From positions 1-64,000 of the forward strand of contig JAGVVD010000022.1 of NCBI GenBank assembly GCA_019135865.1: DNA of 64,000 bases, written 5' to 3'. The number at the start of each line of letters is the position of its first letter. The stretch's first letter is position 1. Origin of the DNA: Elusimicrobiota bacterium. Lineage in GTDB: Bacteria > Elusimicrobiota > Elusimicrobia > Elusimicrobiales > UBA9959. Position numbers and translations under genes: made by a program. Positions 54,736-62,808 of this stretch are shown one piece after another. The notes below the pieces were generated by a model, which did not search any database, was not told the origin of the DNA, and saw only the letters and a program-made list of their open reading frames with translations.

Positions 54736-55209
54736 ATGGCGACGGCGAAGGACGGAATAGAGGTCGGGGAAGTGCGCAGGGAGGACGCCTCGTGGAAGAG
54801 GGCCTTCCGGGCGTTCTATGCCGACTGCCCGAGGCCGGACCGTACAAAATTGGATCACGCTTATTTCGCGGCCCGGGCCGGTAAGAAACTGGCCGGCCAC
54901 AGCGAGATATACTTCGACCACGGACGCTGGGTGCTGGACGGGCTGCGGGTCGCGCCCGAGTTCAGGGAGAGGGGGGTGGCCAAACGTCTCACCGCGGCCC
55001 GTATCCTCTACGCCGCGGGCCGCGGCGCCAAAGAGGTCTGGTACGCCTGCGACGACGGGAACCTAGTCACCATCTGCTGCCACCTGCGCTTCGGCTTCAA
55101 GAAGGTCTGTCCCGCAGGCCACTCCTGCAACGCGGCCACGGCCCACTGGTACCGGCTGAAGGTGAATAAAACGCTTTTGAAACGTATCGACGGCATCTCG
55201 CCCGCCTGA
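54736..55209 (+). CDS. GNAT-family N-acetyltransferase
   Basis: A 157-aa GNAT-fold protein. WVLDGLRVAPEFRERGVAKRLTAARI carries the acetyl-CoA pyrophosphate-binding pattern (R-x-x-G-V/I-A), followed by a short helix and the strand-turn NLVTICCHLRFGFKKV expected before the last strands. The substrate is unknown. The start was placed at 54736 because it lies 7 nt after TATAAT and starts the domain cleanly. It converges with the AI-2E-family gene, which begins 10 nt from its stop. Confidence 0.8.
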   Translation: MATAKDGIEVGEVRREDASWKRAFRAFYADCPRPDRTKLDHAYFAARAGKKLAGHSEIYFDHGRWVLDGLRVAPEFRERGVAKRLTAARILYAAGRGAKEVWYACDDGNLVTICCHLRFGFKKVCPAGHSCNAATAHWYRLKVNKTLLKRIDGISPA

Positions 55210-55218
55210 AAGCCCGCT

Positions 55219-56247
55219 TCAGGCCGCTTCGGCTTTCCAGGTCTCCAGCATCGAAAAAAGTATCGCGGCCACCACGGGCCCGAGTATAACCCCGAGTATC
55301 CCGAAAGTCCCTATCCCGGCGAAGATCGACACTATCGCCAGCAGCGGATGCATATTGGCCTGTCCCTTCAGGAAGGCCGGCTTGATGGTGTAATCGAGCA
55401 TGCTGGCGGTAAAACTTATCACCGCGAGGACGATAATCCTCCCCATGTATCCCTGCATATAAAGGTAAATCGCGCCGACCAGGCAGACGGGGAAACTTCC
55501 AAGCACGGGGATCCAGCCGAATATAAAGGTGATGCCAGCCGCGATGAACATCCCGGGGATTTCCAGCAGCCAGAACCCGGCCAGCACCGTCAGGGCCTGG
55601 GCGGTGGCCGAAGCGGAGGTGGCCCAGACTATGGTGGAGGTCGTGCCGCGGAAAGACGACCAGATCCTTCCCCTCAGGTCTATGTCGAGGGGCAGCCGGG
55701 CCGTCAGCCATTTCATGAAGGGTTCGCCCTCGCAGAGGGCGAAGAACCAGGTGAGTACGACAAGCGCGCCTTTCAGGGTCGCGGCGGGCAGGGCGGCGGC
55801 CTGTACCAGTATCGCGGTGCTGAGCCCGGCGGCGGCGTTGCGCAGGAATTCCATGCCCTTGGACTGCAGTGCCGCGGGATCGTCCAGGAAGAACGCGGCG
55901 GGCCTGAGCGCCATGACGGAGTCTATGGCCTTGCGCAGCAGCGCTCCGCCCTGCGGCCCCGCCAGCGCCTGGGTGAGTTCGACTCCCTGGTTTATGGCGG
56001 CATAGGCGAACAGCGTCAGCGGAACGATTATGACCGTGAACATGATGAGCAGCGAAACGGACGCGGCGAGCTTAGGCCCGGCCCCCGTTTTTATCAGGCG
56101 GTCGTAAAGCGGACGGGTAAGCAGCGCCAGGATGACTCCGATCAGCAGGGAGAGAAGAAAAGGCCAGACCATGGCAAGGAATATGCCCAGGAATACCAGT
56201 ATCAGCGCCGGCAGGGCGGCGGGGTATTTTTTCAGATCTTTTGTCAC
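55219..56247 (-). CDS. AI-2E/PerM-family membrane protein
   Basis: A 342-aa inner-membrane protein with about eight helices of the AI-2E transporter (TqsA/PerM/YdiK) superfamily: the N-terminal ALILVFLGIFLAMVWPFLLSLLIGVILALLTRPLYDRLIK and the C-terminal signature WIPVLGSFPVCLVGAIYLYMQG...NMHPLLAIVSIFAGIGTFGILGVILGPVVAAIL. Members export varied small molecules or act as antiporters; the substrate is not predictable. Its start overlaps the stop of the upstream gene by 4 nt. Confidence 0.88.
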   Translation of the reverse strand: MTKDLKKYPAALPALILVFLGIFLAMVWPFLLSLLIGVILALLTRPLYDRLIKTGAGPKLAASVSLLIMFTVIIVPLTLFAYAAINQGVELTQALAGPQGGALLRKAIDSVMALRPAAFFLDDPAALQSKGMEFLRNAAAGLSTAILVQAAALPAATLKGALVVLTWFFALCEGEPFMKWLTARLPLDIDLRGRIWSSFRGTTSTIVWATSASATAQALTVLAGFWLLEIPGMFIAAGITFIFGWIPVLGSFPVCLVGAIYLYMQGYMGRIIVLAVISFTASMLDYTIKPAFLKGQANMHPLLAIVSIFAGIGTFGILGVILGPVVAAILFSMLETWKAEAA

Positions 56248-56786
56248 GCGGTCCTCCCGGCGCTGCGCGCGCCGTAAAAACCAAGTATTATTCCCAGCGC
56301 CAGGGACCAGATGGCGGCTAGCCCTATCCTGAGATCCTCCGGCAGCATGAAAGTGACAGTGTGGGCCGGCACCCAGAACCAGAGCAGGGAGAGCAGTGCC
56401 CTGTCGAGGCCGGCCCAGTTGCGGCGCCCGTCTATGCCGTTGTCTATCAGCCTGTGCGCGATGACCAGGAAAGGTCCGAACTGCAGGTTCATGGAAAGGG
56501 AGACCGCGAAGGCGAAGGCGAAGGGACCGAGCTGCGCGGGCAGCAGCCCCTTGGCGGAAAGCCCGGCTACGAAAGCGGTGAAGCCGGCGAAGGCGTATTT
56601 TATACAGACCGCCAGCGCGGACCAGCCCAGCGCCTTCAGGAGCGCGGCGCGCGCCGGGAAAGGGGCGAAGAAACGGCGCTCGCGGAGCCAGGCCGCCGCG
56701 GCCTCTCCCAGCGTGCCCAGCACCGCGAACTGGAGCGCCGCCGAGGTTAACGGCCAGGCCCTTACGAAAGAAACATAGGCGTCCAT
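56244..56786 (-). CDS. Membrane protein, Mpv17/PMP22-like (tentative)
   Basis: A 180-aa protein with about five hydrophobic segments. Motifs such as AWPLTSAALQFAVLGTLGEAAAAWL near the start and WFWVPAHTVTFMLPEDLRIGLAAIWSLALGIILGFYG near the end resemble the Mpv17/PMP22 family (the W-x-P-A...P...R......W pattern), which is mostly eukaryotic but has bacterial members. An unrelated membrane family is possible. Predicted leaderless: TACAAT ends 7 nt before the ATG at 56786. First gene of the pair with the AI-2E-family gene. Confidence 0.5.
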   Translation of the reverse strand: MDAYVSFVRAWPLTSAALQFAVLGTLGEAAAAWLRERRFFAPFPARAALLKALGWSALAVCIKYAFAGFTAFVAGLSAKGLLPAQLGPFAFAFAVSLSMNLQFGPFLVIAHRLIDNGIDGRRNWAGLDRALLSLLWFWVPAHTVTFMLPEDLRIGLAAIWSLALGIILGFYGARSAGRTA

Positions 56787-56793
56787 ATGAGCG

Positions 56794-56799
56794 ATTGTA
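56794..56799 (-). promoter_or_regulatory. Predicted leaderless -10 box for the membrane gene
   Basis: Minus-strand TACAAT, 7 nt before the ATG at 56786. It lies just inside the intergenic gap next to the DUF1667 stop. Confidence 0.5.
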
Positions 56800-57183
56800 T
56801 CAATTTGCGGGAGACCCGGCCGCGGGACCCAGCGGCCTCGCCGCCAGCAGGTCGACGCCGAGCCCGAGAAAATCCTTCGCGACGGCCTGGCCGGTCTCGA
56901 CGGGCGTTCCGACGACTATCCTCTTCACGGCGGCCATCGCGTCCGGCAGCCGCCCCTTGGGGATGGGTCCGGAGGTGCGCACGGGCAGCATCCGGAGTTC
57001 CAGCCCGCGGGTCAGGACGCAGGTGGTGAGGGTGCGCATGGGCGACTCCACCTCCTGCCTGGCGTACTTCTCGCCGCGCGGGCACTGGTGCCCGGCGACG
57101 GCCGAGACCTTCCACTCGTTCTCGAGCGTAACTTCCAGCGCGCAGCCGCGCGGGCATTCTATGCAGGTCATGGTCCTCTTCAT
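56800..57183 (-). CDS. DUF1667-family protein (GlpA-cluster small subunit)
   Basis: A 127-aa protein with two N-terminal Cys pairs (CIECPRGC near residues 7-14 and HQCPRGEKYA near 32), the DUF1667 signature, likely binding an Fe-S cluster or zinc. In many anaerobes it sits after a GlpA-type dehydrogenase and an NAD(P)/FAD oxidoreductase, as here. It overlaps the upstream oxidoreductase by 4 nt, implying a stoichiometric complex. Last gene in the cluster. Confidence 0.85.
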   Translation of the reverse strand: MKRTMTCIECPRGCALEVTLENEWKVSAVAGHQCPRGEKYARQEVESPMRTLTTCVLTRGLELRMLPVRTSGPIPKGRLPDAMAAVKRIVVGTPVETGQAVAKDFLGLGVDLLAARPLGPAAGSPAN

Positions 57184-58160
57184 CGCGCGCCCCCTGCCAG
57201 GTACGCGGCCGCGGCCCTGCCGGCCAGTTCGCTGTCACGGCTGACCCAGTCGACGAGATCGTACACCTTGAAGGAGTTGCCGCAGGCGAAAACGCCCGGG
57301 ATGGAAGTGCCGTTCAGTTCGGCGGAAACGGGGCCGTTCGTGCGCGGGTCGATCGCGGCGCCGGCCGCCTCCAGCAGTTCGTTCTCGGGGATGAGGCCGA
57401 CCGAGACCAGGACGGTGTCGCAGGAGATGGTGAAGCCGGAGCCGGGCACCGCCGCGAACTTATCGTCGACCCTTACCACGTCCACTGCCTCCACCCTGTC
57501 GCGGCCGCGTATAGCGGCGACCTTGTGCCGCATATAGAGGGGGATGCCGAAATCTTCCAGGCACTGCACCACGTTGCGCACCAGGCCCCGGGTCTTGTCC
57601 TGTATCTCGATGACCGCGCGCACCTTGACGCCTTCCAGCGCCATGCGCCGCGCCATGATCAGGCCTATGTCGCCCGAGCCGATCACGACCGCCTCGCGGC
57701 CCGGTATCCAGCCCTCCATGTTCACCATCTTCTGGGCCAGCCCGGCCGGGTAGACGCCGGCCGGGCGGGTGCCGGGGATCGGGATCATCTCGCGCGTGCG
57801 CTCCCGGCAGCCCGTGGCCATTATGACCGCGCGGGCCCGCACCTCTTCCAGCGCGCCCGGCTTGAGGTACGAGACCCGGCGCTCCGGTGTCAGTCCGACC
57901 ACGAAGGAGCGCAGGCTGACCTCTATTTCCGGCGCGGCGGCGGTCATCTTCGCGAACCTGTCGGCGTATTCCGGCCCCGTCAGCTCGGCCTTGAAACGGT
58001 GCAGGCCGAAACCGGGGTGTATGCACTGGTTGAGTATGCCGCCGAGGTGCTGGTCGCGCTCGAGCAGGAGTATGTCGCGGACCCCGGCGTCGCGCGCGGC
58101 CAGGGCCGCGGCCATGCCGGCCGGGCCTCCGCCCACGACCACGAGGTCCCTCGTCCTCAT
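57180..58160 (-). CDS. NAD(P)/FAD-dependent oxidoreductase of the GlpA cluster
   Basis: A 326-aa pyridine nucleotide-disulfide-type flavoprotein: FAD motif VVVGGGPAGMAAALAARDAG (residues 8-27), NAD motif VVIGSGDIGLIMARRMALEG (about 165-185), and a C-terminal GVFACGNSFKVYDLVDWVSRD. It has no redox-active CxxC in the usual position; Cys46 in NQCIHPGFGLH is characteristic of this subfamily. Together with the GlpA-like and DUF1667 proteins it matches the anaerobic glycerol-3-phosphate dehydrogenase modules of clostridia and Thermotoga. Neighbour inference is strong; the true substrate is unproven. Confidence 0.85.
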   Translation of the reverse strand: MRTRDLVVVGGGPAGMAAALAARDAGVRDILLLERDQHLGGILNQCIHPGFGLHRFKAELTGPEYADRFAKMTAAAPEIEVSLRSFVVGLTPERRVSYLKPGALEEVRARAVIMATGCRERTREMIPIPGTRPAGVYPAGLAQKMVNMEGWIPGREAVVIGSGDIGLIMARRMALEGVKVRAVIEIQDKTRGLVRNVVQCLEDFGIPLYMRHKVAAIRGRDRVEAVDVVRVDDKFAAVPGSGFTISCDTVLVSVGLIPENELLEAAGAAIDPRTNGPVSAELNGTSIPGVFACGNSFKVYDLVDWVSRDSELAGRAAAAYLAGGAR

Positions 58161-58161
58161 G

Positions 58162-58287
58162 TCAGTTCAGGTAGAGGTCGAACACGGCGCGGCCGCGCTT
58201 GACCGGCACGCCGAGCGCGGTCCGGAGGAGGCGGCGGTCCTTCCTGGCCGTGGGCCTCATGTAGATTATCTTGGGTGTTTCGGCCAT
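58162..58287 (-). CDS. 41-residue basic protein in the GlpA cluster, unknown
   Basis: A 41-aa ORF: MAETPKIIYMRPTARK, then DRRLLRTALGVPVKRGRAVFD, ending LYLN. It is too short for routine ORF calling. AAAGGAAG precedes the ATG at 58287, which begins 1 nt after the GlpA-like stop (TAATATG), and it ends 1 nt from the next gene's start. The composition is basic (Arg/Lys-rich). I know no family for it; the tight packing and Shine-Dalgarno argue that it is translated and part of the cluster. Confidence 0.6.
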   Translation of the reverse strand: MAETPKIIYMRPTARKDRRLLRTALGVPVKRGRAVFDLYLN

Positions 58288-58288
58288 A

Positions 58289-59722
58289 TTACTTCCTTTC
58301 GTCCTTTATGATCTCGGAACCGGGCCCGCGTTTGGTTATCTCCGCGGCGGACAGCCCGAGCTCTTCCTGCATTATCTTCATCAGCCTGGTGGTGCAGAAA
58401 CCGCCGTGGCAGCGGCCCGCCTGCGCGCGGGTGCGGAACTTGATCCCGTCGAGCGTGCGGGCGCCCCTCTTTATGGCGTCGCGCACCTCCCTGGCGGAGA
58501 CCAGTTCGCAGCGACAGACTATGTCGCCGTAAGCCGGGTCCTCTTCGATGAGTTCGCGCGTGCGCGGGAGGGGGACCTTGAAAAGGTGAACCGTTCTTTC
58601 CCTCAGGGGCCTGAAATCCTCTTTCGGTTCCAGGCGCAGGCCCCGCTCGGCCAGCAGGCCTTTGAGCATGAGCGCTATCGCCGGCGCCGCCGTGAGCCCG
58701 GGAGACTGGATGCCGGCGGCGCTGAAGAAGCCGGGAACCGCTTCCTCGTGCCGGACGATAAAATCGTCTCCGGCCGCGGGCCGAAGCCCTGCGAAATAGG
58801 CGATGATGTCCGACTTGTTCACGGAGGGCATGAGCCGGCGGGCGCCTTCGAGCACTTCGTCGAGCCCCTCGTCCGTGGTGGAGAGGTCCTCCCGGTCGGC
58901 CGTGTCGTGGGCGGTGGGCCCTATCATCGGGTTGCCGTCGGAGGTCTTGATGACCAGGATGCCCTTGGACTTGCCGGAGGGCAGGGGGAAGATTATGCGG
59001 TTGGCGATATGCTCGCGCTTGCGGTCGAGCAGGTACTCCTCTCCCTTGCGGGGCCGTATCGGGTAGGGAGGAAGGCCGGCCATGCGCGCGATATCGTCGG
59101 CGTAGAGACCGGCCGCGTTGACGACGGAACGGGCCTTATAGTTCCCGCCGCCGGCGGTCAGCGAAAATACGCCGTCCGCGCCCCTGCTAATCGCGGTGAC
59201 GGGCGAGAGCTCCCGCAGGACGACGCCGTTGCCGACCGCGTTCTCTACGAGGGCGTGCACGAAACGGTAGGGACTGATCATCCCCGCCGTAGGGCAGTGC
59301 AGGGCCGCAGTCGCTTCGCGGGAAAGGTTCGGCTCATTGGCGTCGAGCCAGGCGCGGTCCACGATCTCCAGACCTTCGACCCCCATGGCCTCGCCTTCGG
59401 CCTTTATGTTCTCCAGCCGGGGCAGATCGCCGGGGCCGAAAGCGGCTATGAGCTGGCCGCAGCGGATGAAATCCAGACCCAGCTCCTCCGACAGCGGACC
59501 GCTTATCAGGCGGTTGCCCTCCGCGCAAAGCCGGGCCTTGAGCGAGCCGGGAGGGTTCTGCGTCCCGGCGTGCACGATGCCGCTGTTGGACTTGGAGACG
59601 CCGAAAGCGGGCTCCGCCTCTTTCTCGAGCAACAGCAGCGAAAGCCTGTAGCGGGAGAGTTCGCGCGCGAGCGCGGCGCCGGTTATCCCGGCCCCTATTA
59701 TGGCCACGTCATGGACTTTCAT
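58289..59722 (-). CDS. GlpA/LhgO-like FAD-dependent dehydrogenase with BFD-type Fe-S domain
   Basis: A 477-aa flavoprotein: DAO-fold FAD motif VAIIGAGITGAALARELSRY (residues 5-24), KSNSGIVHAGTQNPPGSLKARLC (the GlpA/LhgO signature), and a C-terminal [2Fe-2S] BFD-like domain with CRCELVSAREVRDAI and CHGGFCTTRL. This is the architecture of anaerobic glycerol-3-phosphate dehydrogenase GlpA or hydroxyglutarate oxidases. Start at ATG 59722; a weak -10 (TAAGAT, 8 nt upstream) suggests a near-leaderless transcript. First of four genes (GlpA-like, 41-aa, oxidoreductase, DUF1667). Confidence 0.88.
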   Translation of the reverse strand: MKVHDVAIIGAGITGAALARELSRYRLSLLLLEKEAEPAFGVSKSNSGIVHAGTQNPPGSLKARLCAEGNRLISGPLSEELGLDFIRCGQLIAAFGPGDLPRLENIKAEGEAMGVEGLEIVDRAWLDANEPNLSREATAALHCPTAGMISPYRFVHALVENAVGNGVVLRELSPVTAISRGADGVFSLTAGGGNYKARSVVNAAGLYADDIARMAGLPPYPIRPRKGEEYLLDRKREHIANRIIFPLPSGKSKGILVIKTSDGNPMIGPTAHDTADREDLSTTDEGLDEVLEGARRLMPSVNKSDIIAYFAGLRPAAGDDFIVRHEEAVPGFFSAAGIQSPGLTAAPAIALMLKGLLAERGLRLEPKEDFRPLRERTVHLFKVPLPRTRELIEEDPAYGDIVCRCELVSAREVRDAIKRGARTLDGIKFRTRAQAGRCHGGFCTTRLMKIMQEELGLSAAEITKRGPGSEIIKDERK

Positions 59723-59763
59723 GCCGCGATATCTTATCAAACTTCCGCGCCCGGGAATAATCC

Positions 59764-59793
59764 TTGAAAACGCTCCGTATTCATATATAGAAT
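59764..59793 (+). promoter_or_regulatory. Promoter of the TonB-receptor operon
   Basis: TTGAAA (59764-59769), 18-nt spacer, TAGAAT (59788-59793); start near 59800. The roughly 95-nt leader has a hairpin (ACCTCC 59815-59820 with GGAGGT 59825-59830) that hides GGAGGTGATC, a full anti-Shine-Dalgarno match with no start codon at normal distance. Confidence 0.65.
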
Positions 59794-59894
59794 GAAGGCA
59801 GCCGCCGACGCGCGACCTCCACCGGGAGGTGATCGATAAATTTCAGTCCGGCCGGCCGCCCCGCGGCGCCGGAGACGGCACAAGGAGAGACGCG

Positions 59895-61925
59895 GTGAGA
59901 ACTGGATATCTCTTCCGTTCCCTACGGTCCTGCGCCGCGGCGCTGCTCCTGGCGTTCCCGCCGGCTGCGCCGGCCGCGGAAGGGCCGGAGGAGTTCTGGG
60001 ACTTCATGAGCGAGGAAGCCTCCAGCCTGACGGTCGCCTCCCCCATCCCCGAAACGGTTTTCGACAGCGTCTCCAATGTCGCCGTCATAGACCGCTCCGC
60101 TATAGAGCGGTACAACTTCGCCTCGGTCTCCGACGCCCTCAGGACGCTGCCCGGCATAGCGGTGACCAGGACCTACCTTATGCACGCTCTCCCGACCATA
60201 CGGGGGGCCCTGCAGGAGCATTACGCCAACAAGGTCCTCGTGATGATAAATAATGTCCCGATGTGGAACGCGGTGACCGGGGAAGGGGACCTCGATAGGG
60301 TGGACATCAACGCCGTCGAACGAATAGAGGTCCTGCGCGGACCGGCTTCCGTCCTTTACGGGTCGAACGCCCTTACCGGGGCGATCAACATAGTTCTGCG
60401 CGAGACCGCGGCGCCCTCGGCGGGCGGATTCTGGGGTGGTCTCGGCACGGCGGCCGGCGGCTATGGCGGCAAGCTCTCGCTCTCCAGGGCCGGGGGCTTT
60501 TATTCCGGGAAGCGGGGGGACGCCTCTTTCACCGCGGCGGCCGGCTCCAGGAACGAGGAACAGCCCAGGACCTTCTTCACCGACGAGGACAGGAACGTCG
60601 CCCTGGCGCACGAGTACATAAGGCCCCGCGGACTCTCGCTCGCCGCGCGACGGGGGGGGACTTCGCTGCTTTTCAACGCCGCCGCCAGCGAACAGAACTA
60701 CCTGGGCAACTCGCTGGACCTGCCGAGCGGCGGGCTTTTCAGCGAGACGAAGGAGATGGCGGCTGCCGCTGCCTCCCACGAGTTCGCGCCGTCCTGGGGC
60801 GGCCTGAAACTGTCCGCGGTCTACGACTGGCAGCGGCGCAATATCCCGCGCGACGCCTCGGACGATCTGCGCTCCGACATAGAGGGATCGCGACTGAACG
60901 CCTCCGCGGTGGCCGTGGCGCGGCTGGGCGGGAACGGCCACCTGGAGGCCGGCGCCGCCCGGGAGTACCGGGAGGCGATGCGCTATCGCAACTATTACAG
61001 CAAGAGCGGGACCGAGGAATCGGACAACGGCCTGGCCGGACGCTCGAGCGCCGAGACTTCCGCCCATCTCCAGGCCGGCTATGAAAGCGGCCCCTGGCGC
61101 CTGCTGGCCGGCGGCCGCTATACGCGCGACAGCCGTTCCTGGAACAACACCTCGGCCAGGGCCTCGGCCATCTACGAGTTCGACGCCCGCAAGAGCCTGA
61201 AACTGCTTTTCAGCCAGTCGTTCCGCGCTCCCACCCCTTTCGAACAGTATTTCGAGCCCTCCACGGTCACGGTACTGGGAAATCCCGCCCTGGAACCCGA
61301 ACGTATGGAGACCTGGGAACTCGCCTACCTGGTCTCCCGGGACAACCTGTTCGCGCATTTCACGGTCTACAGCGCGAAGTACAGGGATACGATATTCCGC
61401 GCCCTCGGCGATTTCACCCGGGACGGGGTCTCCTACACGAACGTCAATCACTACGCGAACGCCCCGTCCTACGGCGCGGAGGGACTGGAGATCCATCTGC
61501 GGCGTAACGCCGGGAGCCTGCACTATTTCCTCTCGCTGGACGTCTCCCGCGGCGACCGCGGGGACGAAAGGGCCGTGCCGGCGCCCGGGGCGTTCGGTCT
61601 CGCGGGAGGGACGTCCTGGAACTACAAGTACGTGCCGCAGTACAGCTTCTCCGGAGGCCTCTACGGCGAACGGGGCCGTTTCTCGGCCTCCTGCGTCCTT
61701 AATTCCTGGGGACCGACGCGCTCGCTGCGGGAGAGGATCCCCGCGCAGTTCTGGGCCGACCTGAACCTGGGCTGGAGGTCCGGCCCCGGGCGGCACGCCC
61801 TCGCGGTCAGGAACATAGCGGGCAATGCCGTCGAGGTGCCGGAGTACGTGCGTCTCAAGGTAGTGGAGAGGCTGCCGTTATACACGGGCAGGACGATGGA
61901 GTACACTTTCAATTACCGTTTCTGA
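59895..61925 (+). CDS. TonB-dependent outer-membrane receptor
   Basis: A 676-aa protein with signal peptide and a plug domain (about residues 55-165: NVAVIDRSAIERYNFASVSDALRTLPGIAV, ERIEVLRGPASVLYGSNALTGAINIVLRE), then a 22-strand-type barrel ending in FNYRF with the terminal aromatic. I selected the GTG at 59895 because AAGGAG lies 7 nt upstream; an in-frame GTG at 59829 would add a non-signal extension. The ligand (metal chelate, cobalamin, sugar or other) is unknown. It begins a cassette with a periplasmic binding protein and a sensor kinase. Confidence 0.9.
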   Translation: MRTGYLFRSLRSCAAALLLAFPPAAPAAEGPEEFWDFMSEEASSLTVASPIPETVFDSVSNVAVIDRSAIERYNFASVSDALRTLPGIAVTRTYLMHALPTIRGALQEHYANKVLVMINNVPMWNAVTGEGDLDRVDINAVERIEVLRGPASVLYGSNALTGAINIVLRETAAPSAGGFWGGLGTAAGGYGGKLSLSRAGGFYSGKRGDASFTAAAGSRNEEQPRTFFTDEDRNVALAHEYIRPRGLSLAARRGGTSLLFNAAASEQNYLGNSLDLPSGGLFSETKEMAAAAASHEFAPSWGGLKLSAVYDWQRRNIPRDASDDLRSDIEGSRLNASAVAVARLGGNGHLEAGAAREYREAMRYRNYYSKSGTEESDNGLAGRSSAETSAHLQAGYESGPWRLLAGGRYTRDSRSWNNTSARASAIYEFDARKSLKLLFSQSFRAPTPFEQYFEPSTVTVLGNPALEPERMETWELAYLVSRDNLFAHFTVYSAKYRDTIFRALGDFTRDGVSYTNVNHYANAPSYGAEGLEIHLRRNAGSLHYFLSLDVSRGDRGDERAVPAPGAFGLAGGTSWNYKYVPQYSFSGGLYGERGRFSASCVLNSWGPTRSLRERIPAQFWADLNLGWRSGPGRHALAVRNIAGNAVEVPEYVRLKVVERLPLYTGRTMEYTFNYRF

Positions 61926-61929
61926 ACCG

Positions 61930-62808
61930 ATGAAAATCCTTTCGCTATCGCTTCTGCAGGTCTTCTCCTGGTGCTCCGCGCCGGCCCTGGCCGCCCGCGA
62001 CGAGCGGGTGATAGCCGTGCTGACCCGGGCGGAGAGCGTCTACATGGAGGCTTTTTCCGCCTTCCAGGCGGCCTACGGCTCGGAGATAAGATACTACGAT
62101 CTCTCCAAAGGTGCCCCTGCTTTGCCGAAGGAGGCGCGGACCATAGTCACTTTCGGCGGCAAGGCGGCCTCTTTCCGTTATCCGGGAGGCACGAAGGTGA
62201 TCTACGCGATGGCCCCCGGCCTGCGGTTGCCCGGAACGCGCTCCCCCGGCGCCGTCAAGATAAGCATGGTCCCTCCCGTCGCCCGCGTCCTGAAAAGGCT
62301 GAAAGAGATACAACCGGGCCTGATGACCCTCGCGATTTTCTGGACCGCCGAACGCTACGCCCCTCTGATCGAGGAGGCCGGACTCCGCGGCAGGGAGCTC
62401 GGCGTTTCGATCTCCGCCGTGAAGATAAAGACCCCCGGGGACCTGCCGGCCGCCATACGCGCGGAGAACGGCAGGATGGACGCCATCTGGCTGCCGCCGG
62501 ACCCGTTGCTGCTGACCCCTTCGACGCTGCGCATATTCACCTCCTTCGCCTGGGGCAACGCGGTCCCTCTTTACGGCAGCACGAGAGGCATGACGCGGGA
62601 AGGCGCGGCCGCCTCGGTCGGAGTAAGTTTTAAAGTCATCGGGATGGCCGCGGCCGAAGCGGCCAGGAAGGCGGAAGCGGGGGAACCCCTGCCCGACATA
62701 ATCTATCCGGAGAGCGAGGACCTGACGCTCAACGCCTCCTCCGCCAGGCGCTGCGGGCTCAGGTTCTCCCGCGAGCTGGTGGAAAGCGCGGAGTACCTCT
62801 TCCCATGA
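61930..62808 (+). CDS. ABC-substrate-binding-like periplasmic protein
   Basis: A 292-aa exported protein with signal peptide MKILSLSLLQVFSWCSAPALA. The body (IAVLTRAESVYMEAFSAFQAAYG, GGKAASFRYPGGTKVIYAM, MTLAIFWTAERYAPLIEEAGLRGRELGVSI) is that of the ABC_sub_bind (TrpX-like) periplasmic fold. No ABC permease or ATPase gene is adjacent; instead a histidine kinase overlaps its stop by ATGA, suggesting a ligand sensor for the kinase rather than an importer part. Confidence 0.8.
   Translation: MKILSLSLLQVFSWCSAPALAARDERVIAVLTRAESVYMEAFSAFQAAYGSEIRYYDLSKGAPALPKEARTIVTFGGKAASFRYPGGTKVIYAMAPGLRLPGTRSPGAVKISMVPPVARVLKRLKEIQPGLMTLAIFWTAERYAPLIEEAGLRGRELGVSISAVKIKTPGDLPAAIRAENGRMDAIWLPPDPLLLTPSTLRIFTSFAWGNAVPLYGSTRGMTREGAAASVGVSFKVIGMAAAEAARKAEAGEPLPDIIYPESEDLTLNASSARRCGLRFSRELVESAEYLFP

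Noticed and set aside
59741-59894. Cobalamin or other riboswitch before the TonB receptor
   Set aside because: The 5' leader is only about 95 nt and has no recognisable riboswitch core; a single small hairpin is visible.
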